DNA from: Astrothelium macrocarpum
Lineage: Eukaryota; Ascomycota; Dothideomycetes; Trypetheliales; Trypetheliaceae
Length of the DNA stretch: 64,000 bases
NCBI GenBank assembly: GCA_021030915.1
Contig: JAGEMR010000027.1
Coordinates: forward strand, 1-64,000
Direction: 5' to 3'
A program made the translations under genes and the position numbers. Below the pieces are notes generated by a model. That model made no database searches, had not been told where the DNA came from, and was given only the letters and a program-made list of their open reading frames with translations. Each line of letters begins with the position of its first letter. Position 1 is the stretch's first letter. This document shows positions 44,957-54,969 of this stretch, piece after piece.

Positions 44957-45498
44957 TCAAAAACTGGCAAAACCGGCCAACGCAAAGCTCAGCCCAAAAC
45001 TCAGCTTCAACGCAGCATCATCCTGCACTGCACGTCGCAGATCTACTCCTTTTCTCCATCGCTGTAGCCGTTCATATGGAATCAGGTGGATGCCACGTGT
45101 TTCGCAGAATTGAACACCGGCAATAAGAAGACCGAGCAGAACAGCAAGCGGCCGAGAGAATAGAGAGATGGTGAGACCAGCAAGGAGGCCTGAGAGGATA
45201 TTCAGTTTTCATTCAGAACGGAAGAGGAAGAAAACTTACCGACAACGCTGCCGGTGCTAATTTGCCGAACAGCGCGCGGATTCAATACGTTCTGTCCACC
45301 TCGTTGTTGCACGACGGGAGTTTGAGCATTTTGCTGATACTGTGATAAGAGAGAATCGCTGCGGCTAACTGGTGAAGAGCCTGAGTCTAAAAGGAGACGC
45401 CGGGATTGAGGAGGTGCGAGAGCGTGTGTAAGGAGGAAGGTGCTGGTAAGAAAGGAGGTTGCAGTTAAGAAGGGAAGGGTGGGGCGGAAAAGGAACAT
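44957..45498 (-). CDS. FUN14 domain protein
   Basis: FUN14-domain proteins are small membrane proteins, mostly of the mitochondrial outer membrane; animal FUNDC1 is a mitophagy receptor. Two exons (45498-45240, 45189-44957) encode 163 residues. An N-terminal hydrophobic, hydroxyl-rich segment may act in mitochondrial targeting. The domain follows: STGSVVGLLAGLTISLFSRP, LAVLLGVLIAGVQFCETRG, IHLIPYERLQRW, and a final hydrophobic helix LSFALAGFASF. The Gly-rich first helix and the third C-terminal helix are typical. No LC3/Atg8-binding motif is evident, so a role in mitophagy is not supported here. Confidence 0.88.
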
Positions 45499-45883
45499 TG
45501 AGGATGATGGCAGAAATGAATTATGTATATCGAGATTCTATAGAAGACGTAGTTACGACAAGGAAACGGTAGGATATAGCTGCCTATACTCCTGATGTGA
45601 GCGATACTCGACGTCTGTCAAAGCTGCGATAAGCGGATGAAGATGTCGAGTAAACAAACGACGTCAAGATCGGTGCAGATTTTGTCAGGGTCCAAATGTG
45701 GGATGAATCCGGTCAATCCATCTATTATTTTTTGCCCCGCCAATCCATGTTTCTTTGACTCATGAGCTTATTACTCATTCCTAATCCTCTATTTAATATC
45801 TATCCGAAATCCGCACGGCCAATTCATTCTCACCTCCCCATAATTTCAATCTGAATTCGCCAAAATTCACAATTGCCAGCACA

Positions 45884-46947
45884 ATGGCAAACGATCTACC
45901 TCCCACCAACGGCCACACCACCAACGGCGATGACTCCCACAACTTCGCCGTCAAAGCCGGCCTCGCACGCATGTTGAAAGGCGGTGTGATCATGGACGTT
46001 GTCAATGCCGAACAGGTATCTTGCTCGATTCCTTCCTCTTTGTCCATTACAACACCCAGCTCACCACAATTTTCCCACTCTCCCAGGCCCGCATCGCCGA
46101 AGAAGCCGGCGCCGTCGCTGTCATGGCTCTCGAACGCGTACCCGCCGACATTCGTGCCCAAGGCGGTGTAGCACGAATGTCCGACCCAGCACTCATCCGC
46201 TCCATCATGGACGCGGTGACCATTCCCGTCATGGCAAAAGCGCGCATCGGCCACTTTACGGAGTGCCAGATCCTCGAAGCGCTCGGTGTCGACTACATCG
46301 ACGAGAGCGAGGTTCTGACGCCCGCCGATGCATCGCACCATGTTGCGAAGCACCCCTTCCGAGTCCCGTTTGTATGTGGTTGTCGGAACCTGGGGGAGGC
46401 GTTGAGGAGGATTTCCGAAGGCGCGGCGATGATACGGACAAAGGGGGAGGCAGGCACTGGAGATGTGGTGGAGGCGGTGAGACATTCGCGGACAGTGGGA
46501 GAGGAGATTGCGAGAGCGGCGGGGCTGCTGAATCAAGGGACGAGCGAAGGTGGGGTTGGTGTTGCGAAGGGCGACAGTGGAAAGACTAATGTGGGCGAGA
46601 TGGAGCTGAGAGCGATGGCGAGGGAAATCGGAGCGCCGTATGAGCTGTTACGGCAGACTGCGGAGCTGAAGAGATTGCCGGTGGTGAACTTCGCCGCAGG
46701 TGGGATTGCAACGCCAGCGGATGCGGCTCTGATGATGCAGTTGGGTTGTGATGGCGTCTTCGTTGGAAGTGGAATCTTCAAGAGCGGAGATGCACCGAAA
46801 AGGGCAAGAGCGATTGTTCAAGCCGTGACTCATTATCGCGATCCGAAAGTGCTGGCTGAAGTGAGCATGGGACTGGGAGAGGCCATGGTGGGCATCAACT
46901 GTAACAAGATGGCAGATGGAGAGAAATTGGCCAAGAGAGGATGGTAA
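45884..46947 (+). CDS. pdx1: Pyridoxal 5'-phosphate synthase PdxS/Snz1 subunit
   Basis: PdxS makes vitamin B6 (PLP) from ribose-5-phosphate, glyceraldehyde-3-phosphate and ammonia supplied by the PdxT/Sno glutaminase. Two exons (45884-46015, 46087-46947) give 330 residues. The TIM-barrel marks are all present: [20 protein letters not shown] rebuilt across the intron, the Schiff-base lysine in VMAKARIGHF (about residue 95), DYIDESEVLTPAD, the second lysine in MIRTKGEAGTG (about 163), NFAAGGIATPADAALMMQLG and DGVFVGSGIFKS. The N-terminal 20 residues are variable. It has a conserved size and no damage. The partner pdxT/sno gene is not in this window. Confidence 0.97.
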
Positions 46948-47139
46948 TGGGGCAAAGCTGAAAATTCAACATTGTACATATCCGAGGCACCCTCAACTGT
47001 AAATATAGTGATAGAACATTGGAGAGCCAAAAGTTTATACTCGTCTGCTTCAAGTGTATCTTGCCAGTGTTTGTACTATTCTTGATGTTTTTTTCCAGGT
47101 AGGGCCTCAAGCCAGGGTATCATTTCTCTTCATCTCTTC

Positions 47140-48969
47140 TCATGCTGTAATTTCTTCCAACAGTCCCTCCAATTCCTCTCTTCGAAACGGCACATACAAC
47201 ATCTCCGTACCCATTCCATCCTTTCGACTCTCCACCATCTGATGATCATGAAACTCTTTCAGAAGCGTTCTGAACGCAAGCTCGGACGAACAAATGAATT
47301 CTTCCACAGCTTTGTGGTAGAGAACTCTATACTCCACCCCACCTTCAATTCCAACATTCATGGCGCTCGCACCTCCTCTCCTTTTCCCAGCCGAAACAGA
47401 GCCACCCGTCGAAGTAAACGGATCCCCATTTGGACCCCCAATCGGTCCCAGCCCCCCATTCATCACATCATCCTCTCCATCTCCCTCTTCAGCACCTCCA
47501 ACCGTCGCCGCCAGCTGCTCTTGCACTAGCACCCGAAACAAGCCCCTCGCATTCTCCGTCAAACTCCTCAACACAAACCCTACCCCAGCCCTTCCTCCGA
47601 TTCCCCTCCTCCCGTCTCTGCCCAACAGCTCCAGCACCTCGCCAACGACATCAAGCTCACGTTCGAACGGCGCGTACGTGGTTGCGTCGTGGAAGACGAG
47701 CCGTAGCGCGCTGAGGGCCGCGTGGTCCCACAGTAATGGGAAGGTAGGCGTATCGGCGGTGAAAACGAGAGCAAGGCGACGGGTGGCCGCGAGCGCGGCG
47801 AGAGCGGAGTGAATGGCGGGTCGGCGAAGGGAAGGTGCGTCGACAGAGTGGATGAGAAGGATGAGTGGAGGAGAGGGAACAGGGTGGGGTGGGGAGAGGT
47901 GGGTGAGCAGAAGAGAAAGAAGAGCTGGGGGTTGAGAAGGGAGTTTAGTATTGCCGAGAGCGGGGATGGTGGTGGCAATGGTTTGGAGGATGTCGCGTAG
48001 AGTGAGAGAGGTGTTATAGCCATTTACCACGACTATCCGAGGAGGCGGAGATTTTGGGGTGGGCGGATTCTGTTGGAGGTGTCGAGCAAAATCAAGCGCA
48101 AGGCTGCGTTTGGATCCCCAGCCGTGAAGACAGAGATTGAATTCTTCGGAAAGCTCAAAGGCCCACTGAGGGAAGGAACGGGTATGAAGGTCATGAAGGA
48201 ATTGGATATCTGCTTCATGGGGATCGGTATAGTTGCGCATTTGGGCAAAGTATTCCTCGTGATCGAGCAGCAACGCGCTTGACAGAGTATTATTCGAAGT
48301 CTTGGTGCCTCCTGGTCGGTTTTGGAAAAAGTACCGCTCATGAGGAGGCAGATCAATTGGAGGAGTAGGGGATCGTTTTTTCCGTGAGCCTTTTGGTCTG
48401 CCACGACCACGCTTCGATGGTGTATCAGGAGCTACTTCTTGATCGCCTTCCGTCTCTTTCAAAGCCCTCAAAGCTTCATCTGCCTCGTCTTCGAGTTCAT
48501 CTTCATCCTCGTCTTCGCCTCGGATATGTCTCGCCAAAAGCTCCTCTTGGGCCAAGTCATCCTCGTCGCTGATATCATCGGAGACTGTTTGCTGTACAAG
48601 CCTCTTGGCGCTTTTTTTGTGAGCTGAGCGGTCTGCAGCCTTGGAGGGTGACTCTATAGAGTTTATCTTGGCTTTGGGTGTTGTCTCAGCTTCAGGTTCC
48701 TTTGATCTTGAGAACAACACCCGACGCTCAGATTTTGGCGTTCTTGTTGAGGGAAAGTCCGGCGCCCCATTGGATTTCAAAGCAGACTTCGGTGTCCCTT
48801 TTATAGATGATCCAGGTAGTCTACCACGGTTGCGACCAGATGGTGTCTCTGCTGTCGCTGCCTCGATTTCATCTTCAACCTCGGTCTCAGGCGCAGATTT
48901 TCGGGTCTTCTTTGGTGTGCCTGCGATGCTCTTTTCGGAGTCCTCGTCATTTCGTCTGCGCTTAGCCAT
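47140..48969 (-). CDS. orc2: Origin recognition complex subunit 2
   Basis: Orc2 is part of the six-subunit complex that marks replication origins and loads MCM helicase. The single exon encodes 609 residues. The N-terminal 200 residues are disordered, with SPSK/TPSK/TPKS-type sites that could be CDK targets, an acidic stretch (about 150-165), and an AT-hook-like RGRGRPKGSRKK (about 187-198). The conserved core starts at PPHERYFFQNRPGGTKTSNN and continues with DIQFLHDLHTRSFPQWAFEL, LCLHGWGSKRSL, VVVNGYNTSLTLRDIL, and LILLIHSVDAPSLRR in the AAA-like fold. The winged-helix C-terminus includes VEYRVLYHKAVEEFICSS. A Gly-rich loop at about 505-540 is an insertion. Confidence 0.95.
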   Translation of the reverse strand: MAKRRRNDEDSEKSIAGTPKKTRKSAPETEVEDEIEAATAETPSGRNRGRLPGSSIKGTPKSALKSNGAPDFPSTRTPKSERRVLFSRSKEPEAETTPKAKINSIESPSKAADRSAHKKSAKRLVQQTVSDDISDEDDLAQEELLARHIRGEDEDEDELEDEADEALRALKETEGDQEVAPDTPSKRGRGRPKGSRKKRSPTPPIDLPPHERYFFQNRPGGTKTSNNTLSSALLLDHEEYFAQMRNYTDPHEADIQFLHDLHTRSFPQWAFELSEEFNLCLHGWGSKRSLALDFARHLQQNPPTPKSPPPRIVVVNGYNTSLTLRDILQTIATTIPALGNTKLPSQPPALLSLLLTHLSPPHPVPSPPLILLIHSVDAPSLRRPAIHSALAALAATRRLALVFTADTPTFPLLWDHAALSALRLVFHDATTYAPFERELDVVGEVLELLGRDGRRGIGGRAGVGFVLRSLTENARGLFRVLVQEQLAATVGGAEEGDGEDDVMNGGLGPIGGPNGDPFTSTGGSVSAGKRRGGASAMNVGIEGGVEYRVLYHKAVEEFICSSELAFRTLLKEFHDHQMVESRKDGMGTEMLYVPFRREELEGLLEEITA

Positions 48970-49326
48970 TTACATGTGCTACTAATTCAAGGAGTGCTTT
49001 TCTGCCAAAGCCAGTCGCCAGAAACGCGTGCACGCGCGTAGACCCTGCATGTTCGACAAGGGGCTATCGATAAGAATAAATTGATTCATGACAATACAAC
49101 ACTAACCCAGAGCATTTCACCGCCCGTAAGAGTCATTCAATTTTTCTCTCAGTTCGTTCTGAAGATTGAATGAAGAGCAAGTCTGTACAAAGTTTCAGCT
49201 TTCCTTGAAATCTCCCATCGCCCCTCCAATTTCCATCTCGCGAAAATCCATCAAATCGTTTTCCAATCTCCGTCACGCTGTACATGTTTCTGGCGATACT
49301 AGCTACCTCTTGGACTTTCACTGCGA

Positions 49327-50774
49327 ATGGCACTTTCAAACCATGCATTGAAACGCTTCGTCAATAGCATCGTGCGGCCTTGGGAGCAGCGACTGTATTA
49401 CTCAGCACCCAGTGACGGAGTCATTCCTCCAGCGAAGCGTCGATATGTACCAACTTCAGGAACCTATCCCAAGGGCTTCCTTGCCGGCAGTGCGCATGTG
49501 GGAGTCAAACCATCAAACACCAAATTTGATGATCTGGCAATCATTGCATCCGAGTACCCCTGCTCTGCCGCCGCAGTTTTCACCCAAAATAAATTTCAAG
49601 CAGCACCGGTTACTGTTTCACGAGACACGCTGAAGCGTAGAAATGGAGACGGTATTCGGGCAGTCATTGTCAACTCTGGGTGCGCAAATGCAGTCACAGG
49701 AAGAGGAGGGATTGAGGATGCCTGTAAAATGGGCAAAACGACGGATTCATGTTTCAGTGACACGCAAAACGACGAGAATGGCTCACGAACTTTGGTTATG
49801 AGTACAGGTGTGATTGGTCAACGGTATATGCAATCTCTTCTTGGACTCAATGGCCTGAAATTCACTGAAGTTGGACCGACAGGCTGCCAATCAACAAGAT
49901 TATTAGCAAGATACCGTCAGCGCATCAAGCTCTCTCTTCCTCCCACGCTGCCTGGCTCTCTACTGCTCGTGCAATCTGCACCACTGATACCTTCCCCAAA
50001 CTTCTCTCCCGCACCTTCACTCTTCCCTCCTCCCCCGACCGAACCTACACCATTGCCGGTATGACCAAAGGCGCCGGCATGATCCACCCAAATATGGCCA
50101 CTCTACTCGGTATCCTCTGCACGGATGTCCCTATCGCCCCACCTCTCATGCATCGACTACTTACTAACGCAGTCGATCATTCCTTTAACAGCATTTCCAT
50201 CGACGGCGACACCAGCACCAACGACACCATCGCCTTTCTCGCCAACGGCGCTGCGGGTGGACCCCTACTCGACTCCCCTTCGCACGCAGGCTATGCAGAG
50301 CTACAGAAAGTGCTGACGAGCTTTGCAACAGATCTCGCCCAACTTGTTGTGCGTGATGGAGAGGGCGCAACCAAGTTTATAACTATCCGAGTTACTGGTG
50401 GTGCGACGCATGCAGAGGCCAAGCGCGTTGCGTCCACCATCGCGCGCTCGCCGCTGGTAAAGACAGCATTGTACGGTCGGGACGCCAACTGGGGGCGCGT
50501 TCTGTGCGCGATCGGCTATGCGGAGGGGGTTGAAGGCGTGGTGCCGGAAGAGACGAGTGTGAGCTTTGTGCCAAGTGATGGGAGTGCGGAGTTGAAAGTG
50601 GTGGTCAATGGTGAGCCCGAGGTGGTCGATGAAGGACGAGCAGCGGAGATTCTAAACCTGGAGGATATGGAAATCCGAGTAAGATTAAGGGAAATTGGAG
50701 GCGAAGAGGCAGTGTATTGGACGTGTGATTTGAGTCACGAATATGTAACCATTAACGGAGATTATAGGACGTAG
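49327..50774 (+). CDS. arg7: Arginine biosynthesis bifunctional protein ArgJ (ornithine acetyltransferase)
   Basis: This mitochondrial enzyme transfers the acetyl group from N-acetylornithine to glutamate in the cyclic arginine pathway; the family can also make N-acetylglutamate. Two exons (49327-49823, 49883-50774) close to 462 residues. The first 25 residues are basic and aromatic, like a mitochondrial presequence. Family blocks are YPKGFLAGSAHVGVKP, PCSAAAVFTQNKFQAAPV, VIVNSGCANAVTG, the autocleavage region GAGMIHPNMATLLGIL with the nucleophilic threonine in MAT, SFNSISIDGDTSTNDT, and YGRDANWGRVLCAIGYA. Without splicing, the reading frame appears to run off into Pro/Ser-rich nonsense after VIGQR; the 59-nt intron resolves that. 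Confidence 0.96.
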
Positions 50775-50894
50775 AAACCGAAATAAATGTTGATCGAAAT
50801 TATTGGCTCCCGCCGGGTATCGTTGAAATCAAGAGGGGAAAATCGTGGTCCGTTTCAATTCCGTCATGCAGGTTGGCATGTCCATATCGTTCTT

Positions 50895-51584
50895 TTAAAA
50901 CAGGCCTATCCGTTGGCCCCAGCCATCCGACTTTGGGTTAACCACAATATCATACGGAAAGGGATTCGTGTCTGTTGTTGTTATTGGCGGGATATGATCT
51001 TTGTCCCGATTTACAATGTTGATAATCTTTTGCGCGTTCCGCTCCAGGTTCATCTCCATGGCTTTACGTGCTTTATTCGCAGCTATCATTTCAGACATCA
51101 CCATCAGCAAAGCTCTGATCCATTTTCCGTGACAATCCAGTATTTTGACTGGCTTACCCATCTCGTCCTTTGCCCGGGTCAACGAAACATTCAGAATCCA
51201 CTGTTCCCAACAGACGTCATCTTCGCCCTTGCCGAAACTAAAGTATGTCTTCCGCCTCTTCTTCTCGAAGAACCTCACTGCCAGCTGTCCCCTCGTCCCC
51301 CCGTCCCCATTATATCCCAACCCCGCACCTCCACCGTAGCTGTAACCCGCCTGGCTATCCATCTGTCGTACCAAAGCTGTTGCGCGCTGGTCGATGAGCG
51401 TCTCTAGATCAACATCGTCAATAGTGGGGAGGGTGATGTCAAGGAGGTCCCGGGTCATGGGACGGATGGGAGTGAAGTATCGATGAAAGAAGATGGTATG
51501 AAGGAGGGCCTTGATAATGTCTTTCAGTGAAAAGGGATCGGAAAGGACTTCAAGAATGTATTCGGGGGGTCGGCGGGGTTCCAT
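50895..51584 (-). CDS. atg101: Autophagy-related protein 101
   Basis: Atg101 is a HORMA-domain subunit that pairs with Atg13 in the Atg1/ULK initiation complex of most eukaryotes (absent from budding yeast). The single exon encodes 229 residues when started at MEPRRPPEYILEVLSDP. The frame is open 28 codons further upstream, but that part does not resemble the family. Recognisable are LHTIFFHRYFTPIRPMTRDL, LDITLPTIDDVDLETLIDQR, and RKTYFSFGKGEDDVCWEQW, followed by helix IRALLMVMSEMIAANKARK. The C-terminal HIPPITTTDTNPFPYDIVV is also typical. A Gly-rich loop (about 85-105) is an insertion common in filamentous fungi. It is convergent with arg7, with 120 bp between stops. Confidence 0.93.
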   Translation of the reverse strand: MEPRRPPEYILEVLSDPFSLKDIIKALLHTIFFHRYFTPIRPMTRDLLDITLPTIDDVDLETLIDQRATALVRQMDSQAGYSYGGGAGLGYNGDGGTRGQLAVRFFEKKRRKTYFSFGKGEDDVCWEQWILNVSLTRAKDEMGKPVKILDCHGKWIRALLMVMSEMIAANKARKAMEMNLERNAQKIINIVNRDKDHIPPITTTDTNPFPYDIVVNPKSDGWGQRIGLF

Positions 51585-51953
51585 GGTCGCATACAGTTGG
51601 GATGGGTCGTGGAGGGGCAGGAATGAGTGAAGGTTTACCGGACAAGACTTGACAGATATGGAGTACAAGATAAGTCGTTCTTAGTGGTGATGAGCATGTG
51701 ACCAAGAGGTCAAAGCCTCATCGATGTTTTGCATCATGTTGGCAAGGTGTATCGGCGAAGTGGGCGATAGGGTGGGCGGGATGATGTGATCCCATCTCCC
51801 AGCCACACATACCGAGGAGCAATACCTTAGCCATCTTCCACCTTAGCTCACGCGATCATTCGTTCTCTCACTGATATCATGTCGTCTTAAATTCATTCGC
51901 TCCAACATGATGTTTCGGGTCCATATGCAAATTACCCATCTCTGATTTTCACC

Positions 51954-53802
51954 ATGTTCGATGCCACCCGCAGGTGGTTGCGGCGCAATCGTACCAATTT
52001 TGCGATTGGAGCTGGACTGCTAGGGGTAGCCTATCTGGCTGGACAATATGTACTGGGAAAGATTTCAGAAACAAGGCAACGCATGAGTGAGGATCGTATA
52101 GCCAAGGAAAAGTAAAGAACCCGATCACAAATACCCGACCAATGCAGCTAATGCATCACTCGTAGCCTGCGCCGTCGCTTCGAACAAAATCAGGAAGACT
52201 GCACCTTGACCGTTTTGGCTTTACTTCCTACCCTGAAAGAAGATATCGTCAATGCATTGCCCGTCGAAAGAACAGTCGAGGAGCTTCAACAAAAGAAAGC
52301 TGAGCGGCTTTCAAAAAGCGTAGGAGTTTCGGACCTTGCGTCGTCGGACTTACAATCAGCACCGTCAGTACCGCCGAGCGTGACAGACGAAGATGGAGCT
52401 GGAAGCCTTCAGAGTGGAAGTTATGTGCATGCAAGCCAAATTGCGCAGAGTACTCCAACTGGAGTGGAAGGCGCTGGGCAGAAGCCAAGGAAGAGCAAAA
52501 CACAGTTGTGGAATGAAATGAAGATAAGCTGTAAGTATTTTATTAGATAACTTTAAGGTGCAAAGTTAATAGAATCTAGCAATTACACGAGCCTTCACCC
52601 TGATATACAGTCTCTCATTACTGTCCCTCCTTACTCGTATACAGTTGAACCTTCTTGGCCGACGAAATTACCTGTCGAGTGTAGTCTCTCTTGCTGCTCC
52701 CCCAAGGAGGGATGATCAAATAGAACTAGAAAATCATGATGACGATAACTTCGAACAAGCATATGGGAATGATTTCGAAACGAATAGACGGTATCTGGCT
52801 TTCAGTTGGTGGTTACTACATCAAGGTAGCAAAGATATAATGGAGAAGGTCGAGGAGGCAGTGAGGGAAATTTTTGGTCCTCTGAATCCAAGGGAGGAGA
52901 TTACCATGGAAAAACTCTCTGAATTAACCCTCGAATTGCGAAAGAAGATTGAAGGCGCCACTGAAGAGGATAGAAGGTACACACTGAGTGTACAACCCAA
53001 CATGTGACTCTACGCTAACTAATTCAGGTCTACGAAATGGCTGACATTTCTCCTACCTCCACTCGCTTCAGAATCCATTGTTCTGCAAGAGTCCGGAATC
53101 ATCTTGCCTCCCTCGCCTCCTGAACCCATCGCCTCCGAAGCTACGCCCACATCGAATCTGCCTTCCGAAATCTCTCCAACGCTGCGCCGCCTCCTAGACG
53201 AAACCTCCGACCTCATTGACTCTCCTACATTTACCCACGTCCTTACTCTCCTTCTCGACGCTTCCTTTTCTCTCCTCATCGACTCCAAAATCGCCACCCA
53301 AGCCTTTAAGTTCTCCCTATCTCCTACCTCCCATTCCGTCTCCTCCCCCACACCCCGTATCCAAGAACTGGATCCAACTTCATCTACTCCCTTGGCATCT
53401 CACCCGCAACCCAAAGCCAAAGTCGCCAACCTTCTCGCTATTTTCACTAAACAGGCTCATGCAATCGGCGCCGGCGATGGTGATGGTGAAACCGACCCAG
53501 ACTCGACTAATCTCGAGCCTACCGCTGCTGCTGGTCCAGCAGTGAACGAATACCTTGTAGCGATGGACGCCGTGCGCGATCTTCACGCTTTCGCGGCCGT
53601 AGTGTACAGCTCGAATTTCGAAGCCGAGGCCGCGGAGATTGGAGATGGCGAGACGATGTCTGTCGACGAAAGTTCTAAGCGGGTAAGCTCGGTGTGGGAT
53701 TCGAAGAGGGTGAGTGCGGCATTTGAGGCGGAAGGAGAAGGTGGTGGCGAGGCTGGAGGGTGGGAAGGGGCGTGGAAGAGAGCAATGGCAAGGGATGTGT
53801 AG
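51954..53802 (+). CDS. pex3: Peroxin-3
   Basis: Pex3 is the peroxisomal membrane anchor that receives Pex19 with its cargo, and it also tethers organelle-inheritance and pexophagy factors. Four exons (51954-52111, 52166-52530, 52580-52976, 53028-53802) close to 564 residues. The N-terminus has the expected basic cluster and membrane helix (RRWLRRNRTN then FAIGAGLLGVAYLAGQYVLG), which acts as the peroxisomal signal. Conserved cytosolic segments follow: LRRRFEQNQEDCTLTVLALL, WNEMKISSITRAFTLIYSL, LLTRIQLNLLGRRNYLSSVV and YLAFSWWLLHQG. There are two low-complexity acidic/Ser-rich loops (about 100-150 and 455-500). The gene is intact. Confidence 0.95.
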
Positions 53803-54558
53803 GAGTAACAGGAGGGATTATGTAAAATGTGAAAAAAACTAATCAAGTGTATGAATATTTTTTTCGTTATTCTAGCTATACCCAAGAAATGAATGAACGA
53901 AGATGCTCGATGCTGTGTCAATAACTGATGCAGTAGCTAAGAATGAGCTTAGAAAATTAGGTATCTAATTGAGGAACTCTCTTGTCATCGTTTCTACCGA
54001 TCAGACACAGCTTTGAATGATTTAGTGATTGGGAAAAGGTCATTACATAAACACGGTAGCAAGGGCGTCTTTGATCTCCGAGGCTTTCCCCGTGCTCCAT
54101 CAACGCCCATTCATCCTGCGAGCGGCTCGGCTGATTTCGCTGTGCTTACCATCCCCTGACGGTCCTCTTTGATCTTTTCGCTAATCGTATTCCCCGTATT
54201 AATATAATCAAATGACATATCGCATTGACTGCAGAAGAGGAGGAAGCAGCTACTATTGGTGGCAAGTGTTGAAGGATTCTACAATTAGACTATTGAATGC
54301 GCTAGATCGTAGCCTTGGACCGTGAGCTACCACACAGTTAAGACAAATTTTTCCCTCATCAAGCGTGGATCAGCAGAAATCGTCGCAAAGTTCACCGCAC
54401 GGGTGATCTCTGTCAGTGCACAGCTGGAATATAAAGACTTGCTCTGGGCACCGTTGGATATCATTTTTCCTCATCTTACTCTGTAGCTATCATTAAATTT
54501 CACAAGCTATCAAGCCCAGTCTGCCAAGACGTTCTTTAACCTCACCAAATTCAACAAT
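53803..54558. other. Intergenic 0.76 kb
   Basis: 3' region of pex3 and promoter of the secreted-protein gene. A TATA-like element (GGAATATAAAG) lies at about 54426-54436, some 130 bp before the next start codon. Confidence 0.55.
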
Positions 54559-54969
54559 ATGCTTTTCTCTCCCTCTATTCTTGCAGTTCCTTTTTTTGTC
54601 ACTGCTGCTTTGGCGGCAAATATTACCTTTTATGTCGATACCTTTTGCCAAACCCTCCATTCAGTTGCTCAATTCAACGATACCCTCGTCTGTCACCAAA
54701 CTTCTTCCTCTTCCTCCACCTCCACTCTACCCATGTCTGTTATTTTTCATCTCACGGACTTTGAGTCAGCCGACCTCACTGGCCAAGTCTTTACGTCTTC
54801 TGACTGCACCTCAAATTGTGTTCAGGGAGGGACCGGGGAGGGTACCTATATCGTGGAGGTAGAAAACGAGAGTCCAAACCCGGAATATCCTATTGCAAAT
54901 GGGCAGTGCGTGCAAGCGCAGCCCTTCAATGCAACTTATGGAAGCTACCAGTTTGGAAGCTTTAGATAA
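54559..54969 (+). CDS. Small secreted cysteine-containing protein
   Basis: A single exon encodes 136 residues. Residues 1-20 form a clean signal peptide (hydrophobic ILAVPFFVTAALA, probable cleavage after ALA or ALAA). The mature part of about 116 residues has five cysteines (positions 30, 45, 83, 87, 117), three N-glycosylation sequons (NIT, NDT, NAT) and a Ser-rich stretch. No named domain is recognisable. Size, secretion and isolation in a gene-poor stretch match what is often called a small secreted protein or candidate effector, but that is only a class label. An odd number of cysteines would leave one unpaired or intermolecular. A TATA-like box precedes it, with GC-normal composition. 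Confidence 0.72.
   Translation: MLFSPSILAVPFFVTAALAANITFYVDTFCQTLHSVAQFNDTLVCHQTSSSSSTSTLPMSVIFHLTDFESADLTGQVFTSSDCTSNCVQGGTGEGTYIVEVENESPNPEYPIANGQCVQAQPFNATYGSYQFGSFR

Noticed and set aside
49824..50063. Apparent frameshift in arg7 (frame runs into Pro/Ser-rich sequence, then the conserved half continues in another frame)
   Set aside because: A 59-nt intron at 49824-49882 with a GT donor and an AG acceptor restores the conserved sequence exactly in phase, so there is no lesion.
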